This document shows, in pieces, positions 18,053 through 26,835 of a stretch of 64,000 bases of DNA. Every line of letters starts with the position of its first letter. Position 1 is the first letter of the stretch. Location: contig NZ_VYQF01000004.1 in NCBI RefSeq assembly GCF_008710285.1, positions 62,001-126,000 on the forward strand. The letters are read 5' to 3'. This DNA is from Ginsengibacter hankyongi (GTDB lineage Bacteria > Bacteroidota > Bacteroidia > Chitinophagales > Chitinophagaceae). Both the position numbers and the translations under genes were made by a program. The notes under the pieces were generated by a model that was given only the letters and a program-made list of their open reading frames with translations, was not told where the DNA came from and made no database searches.

Positions 18053-18619
18053 TTACTTGTTTTCTTTTATAATTTTCATACCCTTTGTCCATCTCGCTAG
18101 TTCATTCAGTAACATTCCTGCAGATTTTTCAATTACATTATTCGGTTCCAATTTATCATCTTTTATAAATTGTGTAAAAAAAGGAATGTGAACGCCTGTT
18201 CCTAATGGTGCCATGTTAAACGAGGAAAGGTCTGATTTCAAACTATTGAAAGCCCTTGTGCCGGCAGAGACGCCTCCATAGCTTACAATTCCCGCTGCCT
18301 TATAGCCCCACTCATGGTATAAAAATTCCAACGCATTTCTTAACGGTGCCGGGTAATTGAAATCATACTCCGCAGTTACAAAAATAAATGCGTCGGATTC
18401 TTCAATTGTAGCGCTCCATTGTTTCGTATGTTCATGTTCATACTTTTTCAGCGCCGGATGATTGGGTTCATCCATTAAAGGAAGATTTATTTCTTTAAGA
18501 TCTAATACTTCCACATTAAAATTTCCATGGAGCCTTGCTTTGCCGGCAATCCATTCCGTAACGATTGGCCCTTTTCTTCCTGGCCTTACGCTGGCGGTAA
18601 TGACTTTTAAATTATACAT
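18053..18619 (-). CDS. NAD(P)H-dependent FMN reductase (flavodoxin-like)
   Basis: The 188-residue protein has the family phosphate loop VITASVRPGRKGPIV near residue 6, the central FVTAEYDFNYPAPLRNALEFL and the glycine loop AAGIVSYGGVSAGTRA. These define the NADPH-dependent FMN reductase family (quinone or azo-compound reduction, cytoplasmic). It is divergent from the GH89 gene and precedes the FGGY kinase gene. No specific substrate is indicated. Confidence 0.9.
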   Translation of the reverse strand: MYNLKVITASVRPGRKGPIVTEWIAGKARLHGNFNVEVLDLKEINLPLMDEPNHPALKKYEHEHTKQWSATIEESDAFIFVTAEYDFNYPAPLRNALEFLYHEWGYKAAGIVSYGGVSAGTRAFNSLKSDLSSFNMAPLGTGVHIPFFTQFIKDDKLEPNNVIEKSAGMLLNELARWTKGMKIIKENK

Positions 18620-18800
18620 AGTTTCTTAATTACGGATTTTTAGAATCAAAAATAGAGCCTTTAATTATGCACAGACATTTTTGCAGGAAGAATTGATGAT
18701 ATGTACACCAAATTTGTTTTTTTATACATACACTTTCACTTTAATTTTCGTTCTGCCAAATTTTAGTACTTTGTATAAATTAATTTTTAAAATTTGCTTC

Positions 18801-21017
18801 ATGAGATATACTTTTTTTGTCTTTATCTTTTTCCTGGCCACAATTGTTTCAGCTCAAACAGAAAATATTACTGCTGCGAAAGAATTAGCACAAAGAGTGA
18901 TTCCCACTTATGCTAATAAAATTAAATTTGAAAATATTTCCGCTTCTTCAGAGAAAGATGTGTTTGAAATTGAATCAGCAAATAAAAACATAGTTATTAA
19001 AGGCAACAGTGTAAATGCAATGGCGGTGGGGCTCAATTATTACCTCCGCAATTATTGTCATACAGATATATCCTGGTATAGAAATGAAAAGCCTGTTTTA
19101 CCATTAACCGTGCCCGTTATACAAGGTAAGATAAGAAAAGAGTCCCGTTGTTCTGAGCGGTTTTTTTTAAATTATTGCACCTTTGGCTATACGATGACGT
19201 GGTGGCAATGGAGCGATTGGCAATGGTTCATTGATTGGATGGCATTAAATGGCATCAATATGCCGCTGGCTATAACCGGCCAGGAAGCAATCTGGTACAA
19301 GGTTTGGAAAAAATTTGGATTAACTGATGACCAGATAAGAAGTTATTTTACCGGCCCTGCTTATCTTCCATGGCACAGAATGTCCAACATCGATCATTGG
19401 GATGGTCCGTTACCTCATTCGTGGCTGAACAATCAACTTGAACTACAGAAAAAAATAGTCCGGCGCGAAAGAGAATTGGGAATGAAGCCAGTATTACCTG
19501 CATTTGCGGGCCATGTTCCTGAACTATTAAAGACTAAATATCCCAATGCTAAGATCACCTCGTTAGGGGATTGGAGCGGTTTCAGCAACAAGTATGATAG
19601 TTATTTCCTGGATCCTTTTGATTCATTATTTAAGCCTATACAAAGAGCGTTTTTGGACGAACAAACTAAAGCATTCGGCACAAATCATATTTATGGGACA
19701 GATCCATTTAATGAAGTAACTCCGCCAAGTTGGGAACCATCTTACCTTGCTGACGTATCTAAAATCATTTATAGTTCTATGACCGAAACTGACCCTGCTG
19801 CTGAATGGTTGCAGATGGGCTGGATATTTTATAATCAAAAAGATCATTGGACCAATGAAAGAATAAAAGCGTATCTAGATGCGGTGCCCCAGGGAAAGAT
19901 GTCTATACTCGATTATTTCTGTGATAATACTGAAGTATGGAAGTTAACCGATTCATTTTATGGGCAACCTTACATTTGGTGCTACCTCGGCAATTTCGGG
20001 GGAAACACTATGATGTCGGGAAATTTGAAAGAGGTTGAAAGAAGAATGGAAAATACTTTTGTAAATGGCGGTAATAATATGAAAGGCGTCGGCTCAACCA
20101 CTGAGGGTTTTGGGGTTAATCCTATTATGTACGAATATGTATTTGATAAAGCATGGAGTCATGGGCCTGTTGATGTAGAAAAATGGGTTAGCAGCTGGTC
20201 GGAAAGAAGATATGGAAGAAAGAATGATACAGTAAGCAAGGCATGGGATATTTTATTGAATACAACCTATTCTGGTTCAGCAGGCCTTGGGCGGGCCACA
20301 TTAACCAATGCCCGTCCTGGCCTTGCAGGGCACAACAGCTGGACTACTAATCCAGCAATTAATTATGACAATAAAGATTTATTGAAAGCCTGGCAATTGC
20401 TGTCTGAAATAAAAGGGAGCCCCCCTTCCGTGTATTATTATGATGTGGTAGATGTAGGCCGGCAGGTATTAGGTAATTATTTTTCTGTATTGAGAGATCG
20501 ATTTACTGGATGCTATAATAAAAAAGATTTGGCAGGTTTAAAACGAAATGGCGATGCAATGCTTGCGCTGCTAAATGATATGGACCGGTTGCTCGCCACC
20601 AACCAAAATTGTTTATTGGGAGATTGGATAGAAACCGCAAGGGAATTAGGGGTAAACGAAAAGGAAAAAAATTATTACGAAGAAGACGCAAGAAAAATAA
20701 TCACTGTTTGGGGTGAGCCGGGAAGGCATCTAACGGATTACGCTAATCGAAGTTTGGCAGGACTTACCAAAACCTATTATCGTGGCAGATGGAAATTATT
20801 TGTTGATGATGTGGAAAAATCTTTGCAGGATAGCCGTGCATTTAATGATTCAGCTTTTGCAAAAAAACTTACAGATTTTGAAGATCAATGGACGAAAGGA
20901 AAAGAAAAATATGCTTCAAAACCTTTAGGGGATTGTATGGTGATAAGCAGAATGCTGATAAATAAATATGCCACAGAAATTGAAAATGGGAAACAGCCGG
21001 TTGTACCGGGAAACTAA
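18801..21017 (+). CDS. Alpha-N-acetylglucosaminidase (GH89, NAGLU-like)
   Basis: The start at 18801 (MRYTFFVFIFFLATIVSAQ) gives a clean signal peptide; the longer open frame upstream is not needed. The 738-residue protein has an N-terminal alpha/beta domain, then the NAGLU core with YTMTWWQWSDWQWFIDWMAL, GQEAIWYKVWKKFG, LPWHRMSNIDHWDGPLPHSW and YGTDPFNEVTPP, and a helical C-terminal domain. GH89 removes terminal alpha-N-acetylglucosamine. It is exported and lies beside a double DUF1080 gene. Its fit with pectin is not obvious; it may serve a different glycan. Confidence 0.93.
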   Translation: MRYTFFVFIFFLATIVSAQTENITAAKELAQRVIPTYANKIKFENISASSEKDVFEIESANKNIVIKGNSVNAMAVGLNYYLRNYCHTDISWYRNEKPVLPLTVPVIQGKIRKESRCSERFFLNYCTFGYTMTWWQWSDWQWFIDWMALNGINMPLAITGQEAIWYKVWKKFGLTDDQIRSYFTGPAYLPWHRMSNIDHWDGPLPHSWLNNQLELQKKIVRRERELGMKPVLPAFAGHVPELLKTKYPNAKITSLGDWSGFSNKYDSYFLDPFDSLFKPIQRAFLDEQTKAFGTNHIYGTDPFNEVTPPSWEPSYLADVSKIIYSSMTETDPAAEWLQMGWIFYNQKDHWTNERIKAYLDAVPQGKMSILDYFCDNTEVWKLTDSFYGQPYIWCYLGNFGGNTMMSGNLKEVERRMENTFVNGGNNMKGVGSTTEGFGVNPIMYEYVFDKAWSHGPVDVEKWVSSWSERRYGRKNDTVSKAWDILLNTTYSGSAGLGRATLTNARPGLAGHNSWTTNPAINYDNKDLLKAWQLLSEIKGSPPSVYYYDVVDVGRQVLGNYFSVLRDRFTGCYNKKDLAGLKRNGDAMLALLNDMDRLLATNQNCLLGDWIETARELGVNEKEKNYYEEDARKIITVWGEPGRHLTDYANRSLAGLTKTYYRGRWKLFVDDVEKSLQDSRAFNDSAFAKKLTDFEDQWTKGKEKYASKPLGDCMVISRMLINKYATEIENGKQPVVPGN

Positions 21018-21233
21018 TTTCTGTCGTTTTAATTTTTAAGTTGTAACCCATATTAATCATGTTTAGAAAGGTAATTGAGGATAAAATGGAGGCAATAACG
21101 ATTTTAGGTTCAGCTTTGAAAAATTTATATTTATTATTTTTTTGATCGGCTCAACGTTCTCATTTTATCTTAGCTTCATGAATAAATTAAAAAGAAAATT
21201 ATTTGCTTAATAATAACTCTTAAAACACATAAC

Positions 21234-22601
21234 ATGAACAAACTTGTTTTATTCTTACTTGTTTCAATGATCAATATTTCATCTTCCAAAGCGCAAACTA
21301 ACGGTTGGATAAATTTGTTTGATGGTAAGACACTCAATGGCTGGAAAACACTTGCCGGTACAGCTAAGTATTCGGTCGAAAATGGAACGATCGTAGGCAC
21401 GACGGTTGCCAATTCGGGTAATACATTTCTTGCAACTGAAAAGGAATATGGAAATTTTATTTTGGAACTGGATATAAAAATAGAAAGCCCGAATGGTAAC
21501 TCAGGGGTACAAACAAGAAGTCATTACAACCCTGCAGGCCATGATGGCAAAGGGTTAGTATATGGAAGGCAGGTTGAAGTTGATCCATCCGATCGCAAAT
21601 GGAGCGGCGGTATTTATGATGAAGGAAGAAGGCAATGGCTTTATCCTTTAACGTTAAATACAAAAGCCCGGGACGCATTCAAAGCAAATGAATTCAATCA
21701 CTATAAAATTGAATGCATAGGTAATGAAATGAAAACATGGTTAAACGGTGTTCCTGTTGCTTACCTGGTGGATACGATAGACGAAAAAGGATTTATTGCA
21801 TTACAGGTTCACCAGGTTAAGAATGCTGATGAAGCTGGAAAGAAAATTTATTTCAAAAACATCAGGATAAAAACTTCGGGATTAAAATCAACTCCTTTTT
21901 CTCCCGGAATTTTTGTGGTGGATTATGTTCCTAATCACCTGACGAATTACGAAAAGCAAAGCGGCTGGAAATTATTATTTGATGGCAAAACTTCAAATGG
22001 CTGGAGAGGCGCTTATTTGAAAACTTTTCCTAAAAAAGATTGGGTAGTAAGAAATGGTACTATAACGGTTCTCCAATCAGAAGGCAAAGAAGGCGGAGAA
22101 GGAGGCGATATTGTAACAGATGCGGAATATAAAGCCTTTGATTTTTCTTTTGAATTCAGGCTAACACCAGGAGCTAACAGCGGTGTAAAATATTTTGTTA
22201 CACTGGATGAACATAATACCGGCTCGGCAATAGGCCTGGAGTACCAGGTGTTGGACGATTCTTTACATCCTGATGCAAAGCTGGGAAGAGACGGCGACCG
22301 AACACTGGCATCATTGTATGATTTAATTCCTTCCAACAAACCAAAATCAACCATACGGCCTATTGGCGAATGGAATACAGGAAGAATAATTGTATATACC
22401 AATAACCATGTGGAACACTACCTGAATGGTATTAAAGTTTTGGAGTATGAAAGAGGCTCGAAGGCATTTAAGGATCTTGTTGCAATAAGCAAGTATGTGA
22501 AATGGAAGAATTTCGGCGAGGCGCCACAAGGACATATTCTTCTCCAGGATCATGGCAATACAGTAAGTTTCAGGAGTATAAAAATAAAATCGCTGGAATA
22601 G
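21234..22601 (+). CDS. Double DUF1080 (3-keto-disaccharide hydrolase-type) protein
   Basis: After a signal peptide (cleavage near SSSKAQTNG) the 455-residue protein contains two DUF1080 domains. The first spans about 24-215 (WINLFDGKTLNGWKTL, NSGVQTRSHYN). The second spans about 235-455 (WKLLFDGKTSNGWRGA, NSGVKYFVTLDE, SFRSIKIKSLE). The repeated FDGKT-NGW start shows internal duplication. These beta-sandwich proteins are linked to hydrolysis of 3-keto-sugars or act as carbohydrate-binding modules. It lies 216 bases after the GH89 gene. Confidence 0.9.
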   Translation: MNKLVLFLLVSMINISSSKAQTNGWINLFDGKTLNGWKTLAGTAKYSVENGTIVGTTVANSGNTFLATEKEYGNFILELDIKIESPNGNSGVQTRSHYNPAGHDGKGLVYGRQVEVDPSDRKWSGGIYDEGRRQWLYPLTLNTKARDAFKANEFNHYKIECIGNEMKTWLNGVPVAYLVDTIDEKGFIALQVHQVKNADEAGKKIYFKNIRIKTSGLKSTPFSPGIFVVDYVPNHLTNYEKQSGWKLLFDGKTSNGWRGAYLKTFPKKDWVVRNGTITVLQSEGKEGGEGGDIVTDAEYKAFDFSFEFRLTPGANSGVKYFVTLDEHNTGSAIGLEYQVLDDSLHPDAKLGRDGDRTLASLYDLIPSNKPKSTIRPIGEWNTGRIIVYTNNHVEHYLNGIKVLEYERGSKAFKDLVAISKYVKWKNFGEAPQGHILLQDHGNTVSFRSIKIKSLE

Positions 22602-22686
22602 CGCAGGCCGGAATTTTAGCATCATGTAATCTTTACCGTTAGTACTGGTAATTGTTTGTTAATGGTTGTTCTGCATTAAAATTTCG

Positions 22687-22703
22687 CGGGAACGATTACG
22701 TAA
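22687..22703 (+). promoter_or_regulatory. LacI-type operator-like site upstream of GH28
   Basis: CGGGAACGATTACGTAA matches the sites at 25588-25604 and 47009-47025 (consensus CGGKAACGWTTRCGYAA). Here only the right arm AACGATTAC is strong; the left arm is degenerate. It lies 30 bases before the TAATTTTG box at 22733. Confidence 0.5.
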
Positions 22704-22732
22704 CTATTTTCGTCATGAATAAAGTGTTACAT

Positions 22733-22740
22733 TAATTTTG
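22733..22740 (+). promoter_or_regulatory. -7 box upstream of GH28
   Basis: TAATTTTG fits TAnnTTTG and lies 31 bases before the start codon of the polygalacturonase gene at 22772. Confidence 0.4.
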
Positions 22741-22771
22741 GTTTGTTCTGTAACATTTTAATCTGAAACGA

Positions 22772-24406
22772 ATGTCATCAATCTCTTTTAAAAAATATCC
22801 GGTATTAATTTTTTTTGCGATACTCATTAATGGTTCTGTAAATGCACAGGAAAAAGATGCAGCCTGGTATATAAAAAATGCTCCTTTTAAAATGCAGGAA
22901 GTAACGCTCCCTGTTTTTGCCGCTCATTCATTTTCAATAAAAGACTACGGCGGAGTTGGCGATGGCCAGGTATTGAACACCAATGCATTTAAAAAAACGA
23001 TAGATGCATGCGTTGCTGCGGGCGGTGGCAGAGTAACTGTTCCTGCTGGCATTTGGCTTACCGGGCCTATTGAATTAAAAAGTAATATCGATTTGCACGT
23101 TGAGCGAGGAGCATTAATACTTTTTACAAAAGATCATTCCCAATACCCGATGATTCACCCTTCTTTCAAAAGTTCAAACTATGTTACGGCATCGCCAATT
23201 TATGGATACGATTTAAAAAATATCGCTATCACAGGGGAAGGAATAATAGATGGCGCTGGCGAAAGCTGGCGTCCTGTAAAAAAAGAAAAATCAACTGCGG
23301 GCCAGTGGAAAGATTTTACATCTTCGGGTGGTGTTGTAAGTACTAGCGGTTCTATATGGTGGCCCACAAAAGAAGCGATGGATGGCGAGCAACATTTAAA
23401 AGATTTGAAAAAGAAGAATGGTAAATTAACGGCGGAAGATTATGTACCGGCCAGGGATTATTTAAGGCCTTACATGTTATATCTTATCAACTGTCAAAAC
23501 ATTTTACTCGAAAATATTACTATCAGGAATTCACCCAAATTTGTTTTTTATCCAAATAGCTGCACGAATCTTACGATGAATCATGTAAATATTTTTAATG
23601 AATGGTGGACGCAAAACGGGGATGGCATTGATATAAGCCGTTGCAAAAATGTTCTAATTTATGATTGCACAGTAAGCGTCGGCGATGATGGCATTTGTAT
23701 GAAATCGAGTGGCGCAAAAAGCGATGATAACAGCGCCGGCCTTGAAAATGTCGTGATAGCAAAATGTGTGGTGTATCACGCTCACGGCGGATTTGTAATT
23801 GGCAGCAACACCGATGGCGGAACGCAAAATATTTTTGTGACTGATTGTAATTTTATAGGCACTGACATTGGTGTGAGAGTGAAAAGCAACACAGGGCGGG
23901 GCGGGCTGGTTAAAAACATTTTTATCAGCAATATTTTTATGAAGGATATTGTGCATGACGCAATTTCTTTCAATACCTATTATGAAGATATGCCGGCGGG
24001 CAAAGTAAAAAGCAATACTGTAAATGTATTAAAAGACAAGACGCCCAACTTTACTGATTTTTATTTTGATAACATTTATTGTAATGGCGCCAAAGACGCC
24101 GTTAGCATAACCGGTTTACCCGAAATGCCTGTGAGCAATATTCATTTTAAAAATATGATAATATCGGCTGGTAAAGGATTTATAGCAACAGATGCAGCCG
24201 ACCTGGAATTAAATAATGTAAAAATCATTTCACAAAAAGATCCGGTGTTCGTTCTTAACAATGTAAGAAATATCAATATTAACCAAGGATATTTTCCCGA
24301 AGATGCGCAAACTTTTATTAAGGCAGATGCTACTACTAGAGGAATAAATGTTACATCAACAGATTTAAGAAATAATAAGAACGCAATAGTGGTATCAAAA
24401 GAATAA
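22772..24406 (+). CDS. Exported GH28 polygalacturonase-type hydrolase
   Basis: The 544-residue protein has a signal peptide (MSSISFKKYPVLIFFAILI, cleavage near SVNAQ) and a right-handed beta-helix of the GH28 type. Catalytic motifs are visible in order: NGDGIDISRCKNV, VGDDGICMKSSG, AHGGFVIGSNTDGG and IGVRVKS. The N-terminal FSIKDYGGVGDGQVLNT is typical. It should cut galacturonan or rhamnogalacturonan backbones or remove terminal galacturonate in the periplasm. It is convergent with lacI, and an operator-like site lies upstream. Confidence 0.93.
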   Translation: MSSISFKKYPVLIFFAILINGSVNAQEKDAAWYIKNAPFKMQEVTLPVFAAHSFSIKDYGGVGDGQVLNTNAFKKTIDACVAAGGGRVTVPAGIWLTGPIELKSNIDLHVERGALILFTKDHSQYPMIHPSFKSSNYVTASPIYGYDLKNIAITGEGIIDGAGESWRPVKKEKSTAGQWKDFTSSGGVVSTSGSIWWPTKEAMDGEQHLKDLKKKNGKLTAEDYVPARDYLRPYMLYLINCQNILLENITIRNSPKFVFYPNSCTNLTMNHVNIFNEWWTQNGDGIDISRCKNVLIYDCTVSVGDDGICMKSSGAKSDDNSAGLENVVIAKCVVYHAHGGFVIGSNTDGGTQNIFVTDCNFIGTDIGVRVKSNTGRGGLVKNIFISNIFMKDIVHDAISFNTYYEDMPAGKVKSNTVNVLKDKTPNFTDFYFDNIYCNGAKDAVSITGLPEMPVSNIHFKNMIISAGKGFIATDAADLELNNVKIISQKDPVFVLNNVRNININQGYFPEDAQTFIKADATTRGINVTSTDLRNNKNAIVVSKE

Positions 24407-24439
24407 AACTAACAAGTGAAAATTATGATTGGAAAGATA

Positions 24440-25474
24440 TTAAGCTTCCACTTTTCTTAAGGAAGATTCTCTTATAATTAATTCTGTGTCCAAAATTCTT
24501 GTTTCAAAGTCTACAACCGGCCGTTTGCTTTCAATCATTTGAATTAATAATTCTGTCGCCGTTTGGCCTATTTCAAATGCAGGTTGTTTTACAACGGTTA
24601 AAGGTGGATTAAAAAGTTCTCCTACTTTGGTATTGGTAAACCCGGCAAACCCCAACTCTTTTTTTGTCTTCATCTTTTTCAGCACACCAAAACAAAGCGT
24701 GGTGATCCGGTCGCTGGCTGTAAAAATTGCATCCGGTTTTATTTTTTCTTTATACAATTCTTCAATAGCTTCTTCTATTTCTTCTAATATCATTCCTCCG
24801 TGAACGCAATATTTTACAAATGAATCGTTGAAAGGAATATTATGTTTTTCAAGCGCAGCTTTGTAGCCATTTAATCTTTCTTTGGCAATCGACAACAAAG
24901 GCGAACTTGTTATGTGTGCGATCTTTTTATAGCCCTGGAAGATTAAATGTTCTGTAGCGTGCATAGCACCGAGATAATTGTTGGCAGTCACTTTATGCGT
25001 ATCTATTTCATCAGTTATCCGGTCGAAGAAAACGATAGGCATGCCTTTTTCATTTAATTCCTTTATGTAATTAAGATCAACAGTTTCACTCGATAAAGAA
25101 ATTAACAGTCCATCTACTGATCTCGAAGCATGGTGTTCCACATTTACTTTTTCCCTGGCTGCCGATTCATGGCTTTGCGTTATGATAACGTGGTATCCGC
25201 GGTTGTATGCAATTGATTCAATTCCATTTATAGCTTCCGAAAAAAAGTTATTGGATATTTCACTCACCACCACTCCTATGGCCCGGCTTCTTCTTTCCTT
25301 TAAACTTAATGCTATCGGGTTGGGGCGATAATTTATTTTCTCGGCATATTCAAGTACGAGCTTTTTTGTCTCTGCGCTTATTTCATAACTTCCTCTTAAT
25401 GCCCTGGAAACTGTTGACGTGGAAAAGTTTAATGCTTTTGCAATATCTTTTATGGTTACTGTATCAAATTTCAT
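24440..25474 (-). CDS. LacI-family transcriptional regulator of the pectin locus
   Basis: The start at 25474 (MKFDTVTIKDIAKALN) is chosen because the LacI helix-turn-helix begins there; the extra 30 codons upstream look non-coding. The N-terminal DNA-binding domain (DIAKALNFSTSTVSRAL) and hinge (NYRPNPIALSLK) lead to a periplasmic-binding-protein-like effector domain (IGVVVSEISNNFFSEAINGI, IFTASDRIT, LTVVKQPAFEIGQTA). It is divergent from kduD with an operator-like dyad between them. Its effector is probably a hexuronate or keto-deoxy sugar; that is inference. Confidence 0.93.
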   Translation of the reverse strand: MKFDTVTIKDIAKALNFSTSTVSRALRGSYEISAETKKLVLEYAEKINYRPNPIALSLKERRSRAIGVVVSEISNNFFSEAINGIESIAYNRGYHVIITQSHESAAREKVNVEHHASRSVDGLLISLSSETVDLNYIKELNEKGMPIVFFDRITDEIDTHKVTANNYLGAMHATEHLIFQGYKKIAHITSSPLLSIAKERLNGYKAALEKHNIPFNDSFVKYCVHGGMILEEIEEAIEELYKEKIKPDAIFTASDRITTLCFGVLKKMKTKKELGFAGFTNTKVGELFNPPLTVVKQPAFEIGQTATELLIQMIESKRPVVDFETRILDTELIIRESSLRKVEA

Positions 25475-25576
25475 TATAGAATTTAGCTGCTCTTTATAAT
25501 AATTTCGGAGAAGTTCATTTGCAGATACTTTATAAAAGTAACCATTTTTTAATAAGCCCGGCATTAGTGAAAAATT

Positions 25577-25604
25577 GCAAACGTTGTCGGGAACGATTGC
25601 GCAA
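25577..25604. promoter_or_regulatory. LacI-type operator between lacI and kduD
   Basis: GCAAACGTT (25577-25585) and AACGATTGC (25592-25600) form a 9-base inverted repeat with one mismatch and a 6-base spacer. The right part, 25588-25604, is shared with sites before GH28 and GH105. It ends 18 bases before the TATATTTG box, covering the -33 region of kduD. Confidence 0.6.
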
Positions 25605-25622
25605 AAATACTTTCCATGCTTT

Positions 25623-25630
25623 TATATTTG
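25623..25630 (+). promoter_or_regulatory. -7 box of the kduD promoter
   Basis: TATATTTG is an exact TAnnTTTG match, 73 bases before the kduD start, with the operator-like dyad immediately upstream. Confidence 0.5.
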
Positions 25631-25703
25631 TCAGCATTTTATATGTACACTTGCTATCCGAGGCCCTTATATTTTTATTGATTTAAATTGATTGCTCTGA
25701 AAA

Positions 25704-26468
25704 ATGATAATAACCGACTACTTTAATTTGTCAGGAAAAACTGCGTTGGTTACCGGGTGTAGCAGCGGAATTGGCGAAGCGATGGCGATTGGCCTTGCTG
25801 AAGCAGGTGCAGATATTATTGGAGTATCCTCCACCATTGCAAGTGGGAGCAACGTGGAAAACGAAGTGAAAAAACTCGGAAGAAATTTTTCTTCTTATGC
25901 ATTTGATTTGAGTGACCGCTCAAAAATTTATGATGCCATAAAAGGAATTAAGTCAGCACATACCATTGATATTCTAATAAACAATGCAGGCATAATTTTA
26001 AGGGATCCCGCGGTTAACCATACTGATGAAGAATGGGATAAGGTGCTTGCTGTAAATCTTGATGCACCCTTTATTTTAGCCCGTGAATTTGGTAAGGAAA
26101 TGCTGGAAAGAAAATCAGGCAAAATCATTTTCACCTGTTCTCTTCTTTCGTTCCAGGGAGGCATTAATGTGCCCGGTTATGCCGCAAGTAAAGGCGCGGT
26201 TGCAAGCTTGGTAAAGGCATTTGCCAATGAGTGGGCATCAAAAGGAGTTAATGTAAACGGTATTGCTCCGGGGTATATAGCAACCAATAATACGCAGGCA
26301 TTACGTAACGACGCCGACAGAAATAAATCGATATTAGGACGGATACCTGCAGGACGCTGGGGTACGCCCGATGATTTTAAAGGCCCTGTAGTTTTTTTAT
26401 GCTCAGCCGCGTCAGATTATGTTCATGGAGAAATACTCACCGTAGATGGCGGATGGATGGGGCGATAA
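25704..26468 (+). CDS. kduD: 2-dehydro-3-deoxy-D-gluconate 5-dehydrogenase KduD (SDR)
   Basis: The 254-residue short-chain dehydrogenase has the cofactor motif TGCSSGIGEA (about 18-27), NNAGI near 93, the catalytic YAASK near 159 and the C-terminal GGWMGR. The opening FNLSGKTALVTG and LRDPAVNHTDEEWDKVLAVN are characteristic of KduD. It reduces 2,5-diketo-3-deoxygluconate to 2-keto-3-deoxygluconate, the last step after unsaturated galacturonate is isomerised by KduI. The adjacent kduI is only a decayed fragment, so the isomerase must be supplied elsewhere. Confidence 0.93.
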   Translation: MIITDYFNLSGKTALVTGCSSGIGEAMAIGLAEAGADIIGVSSTIASGSNVENEVKKLGRNFSSYAFDLSDRSKIYDAIKGIKSAHTIDILINNAGIILRDPAVNHTDEEWDKVLAVNLDAPFILAREFGKEMLERKSGKIIFTCSLLSFQGGINVPGYAASKGAVASLVKAFANEWASKGVNVNGIAPGYIATNNTQALRNDADRNKSILGRIPAGRWGTPDDFKGPVVFLCSAASDYVHGEILTVDGGWMGR

Positions 26469-26503
26469 AATAAAGTTCATTTTTTAATCTATAAGTATTT
26501 TGA

Positions 26504-26802
26504 TGCTTAACCATTTTAAAAGAGGGCAATGTGTGTAACACTATGCCTGCGCATACGCGTAACCGTAGGATGGAGGTGTATTTATATTTTGACCTCGATG
26601 CCAATCAAAGAGTTTTTCATTTTATGGGGAGCCACAACAAACCAGGCATTTGTTGATGGCTCCAAATGAAGCAGTTATTTCTGCACCGTGGTCTATTCAT
26701 TCCGGGTGTGGTACATCAGCATATTGATTTATCTGGGGAATGGCAGGAGAAAACCAATCCTTTGCCGATATGGATTTTGTGGAGATTAAAAATTTATTAT
26801 AA
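26504..26802 (+). pseudogene. Decayed 3' fragment of kduI
   Basis: Translated across one frameshift the stretch reads [17 protein letters not shown], then [18 protein letters not shown], then [20 protein letters not shown], then WSIHSGCGTSAY and FIWGMAGENQSFADMDF. This is the C-terminal third of 5-keto-4-deoxyuronate isomerase KduI. The 5' two-thirds are missing, one base is lost in the G-run of HFMG-EP (near 26634), and TCA has become TGA in the YSF motif. The remnant sits where kduI would be expected after kduD and ends 33 bases before susC. No full copy is in the window. Confidence 0.9.
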
Positions 26803-26835
26803 ACCAATTCTTGTTCATTTAAATAAAGCTTGTTT

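Noticed and set aside
18681-18800. 40-codon N-terminal extension of the GH89 protein
   Set aside because: A normal signal peptide starts at 18801 and the extension would precede it.
25475-25564. 30-codon N-terminal extension of the LacI regulator
   Set aside because: LacI proteins start close to the helix-turn-helix; the extra residues show no domain.
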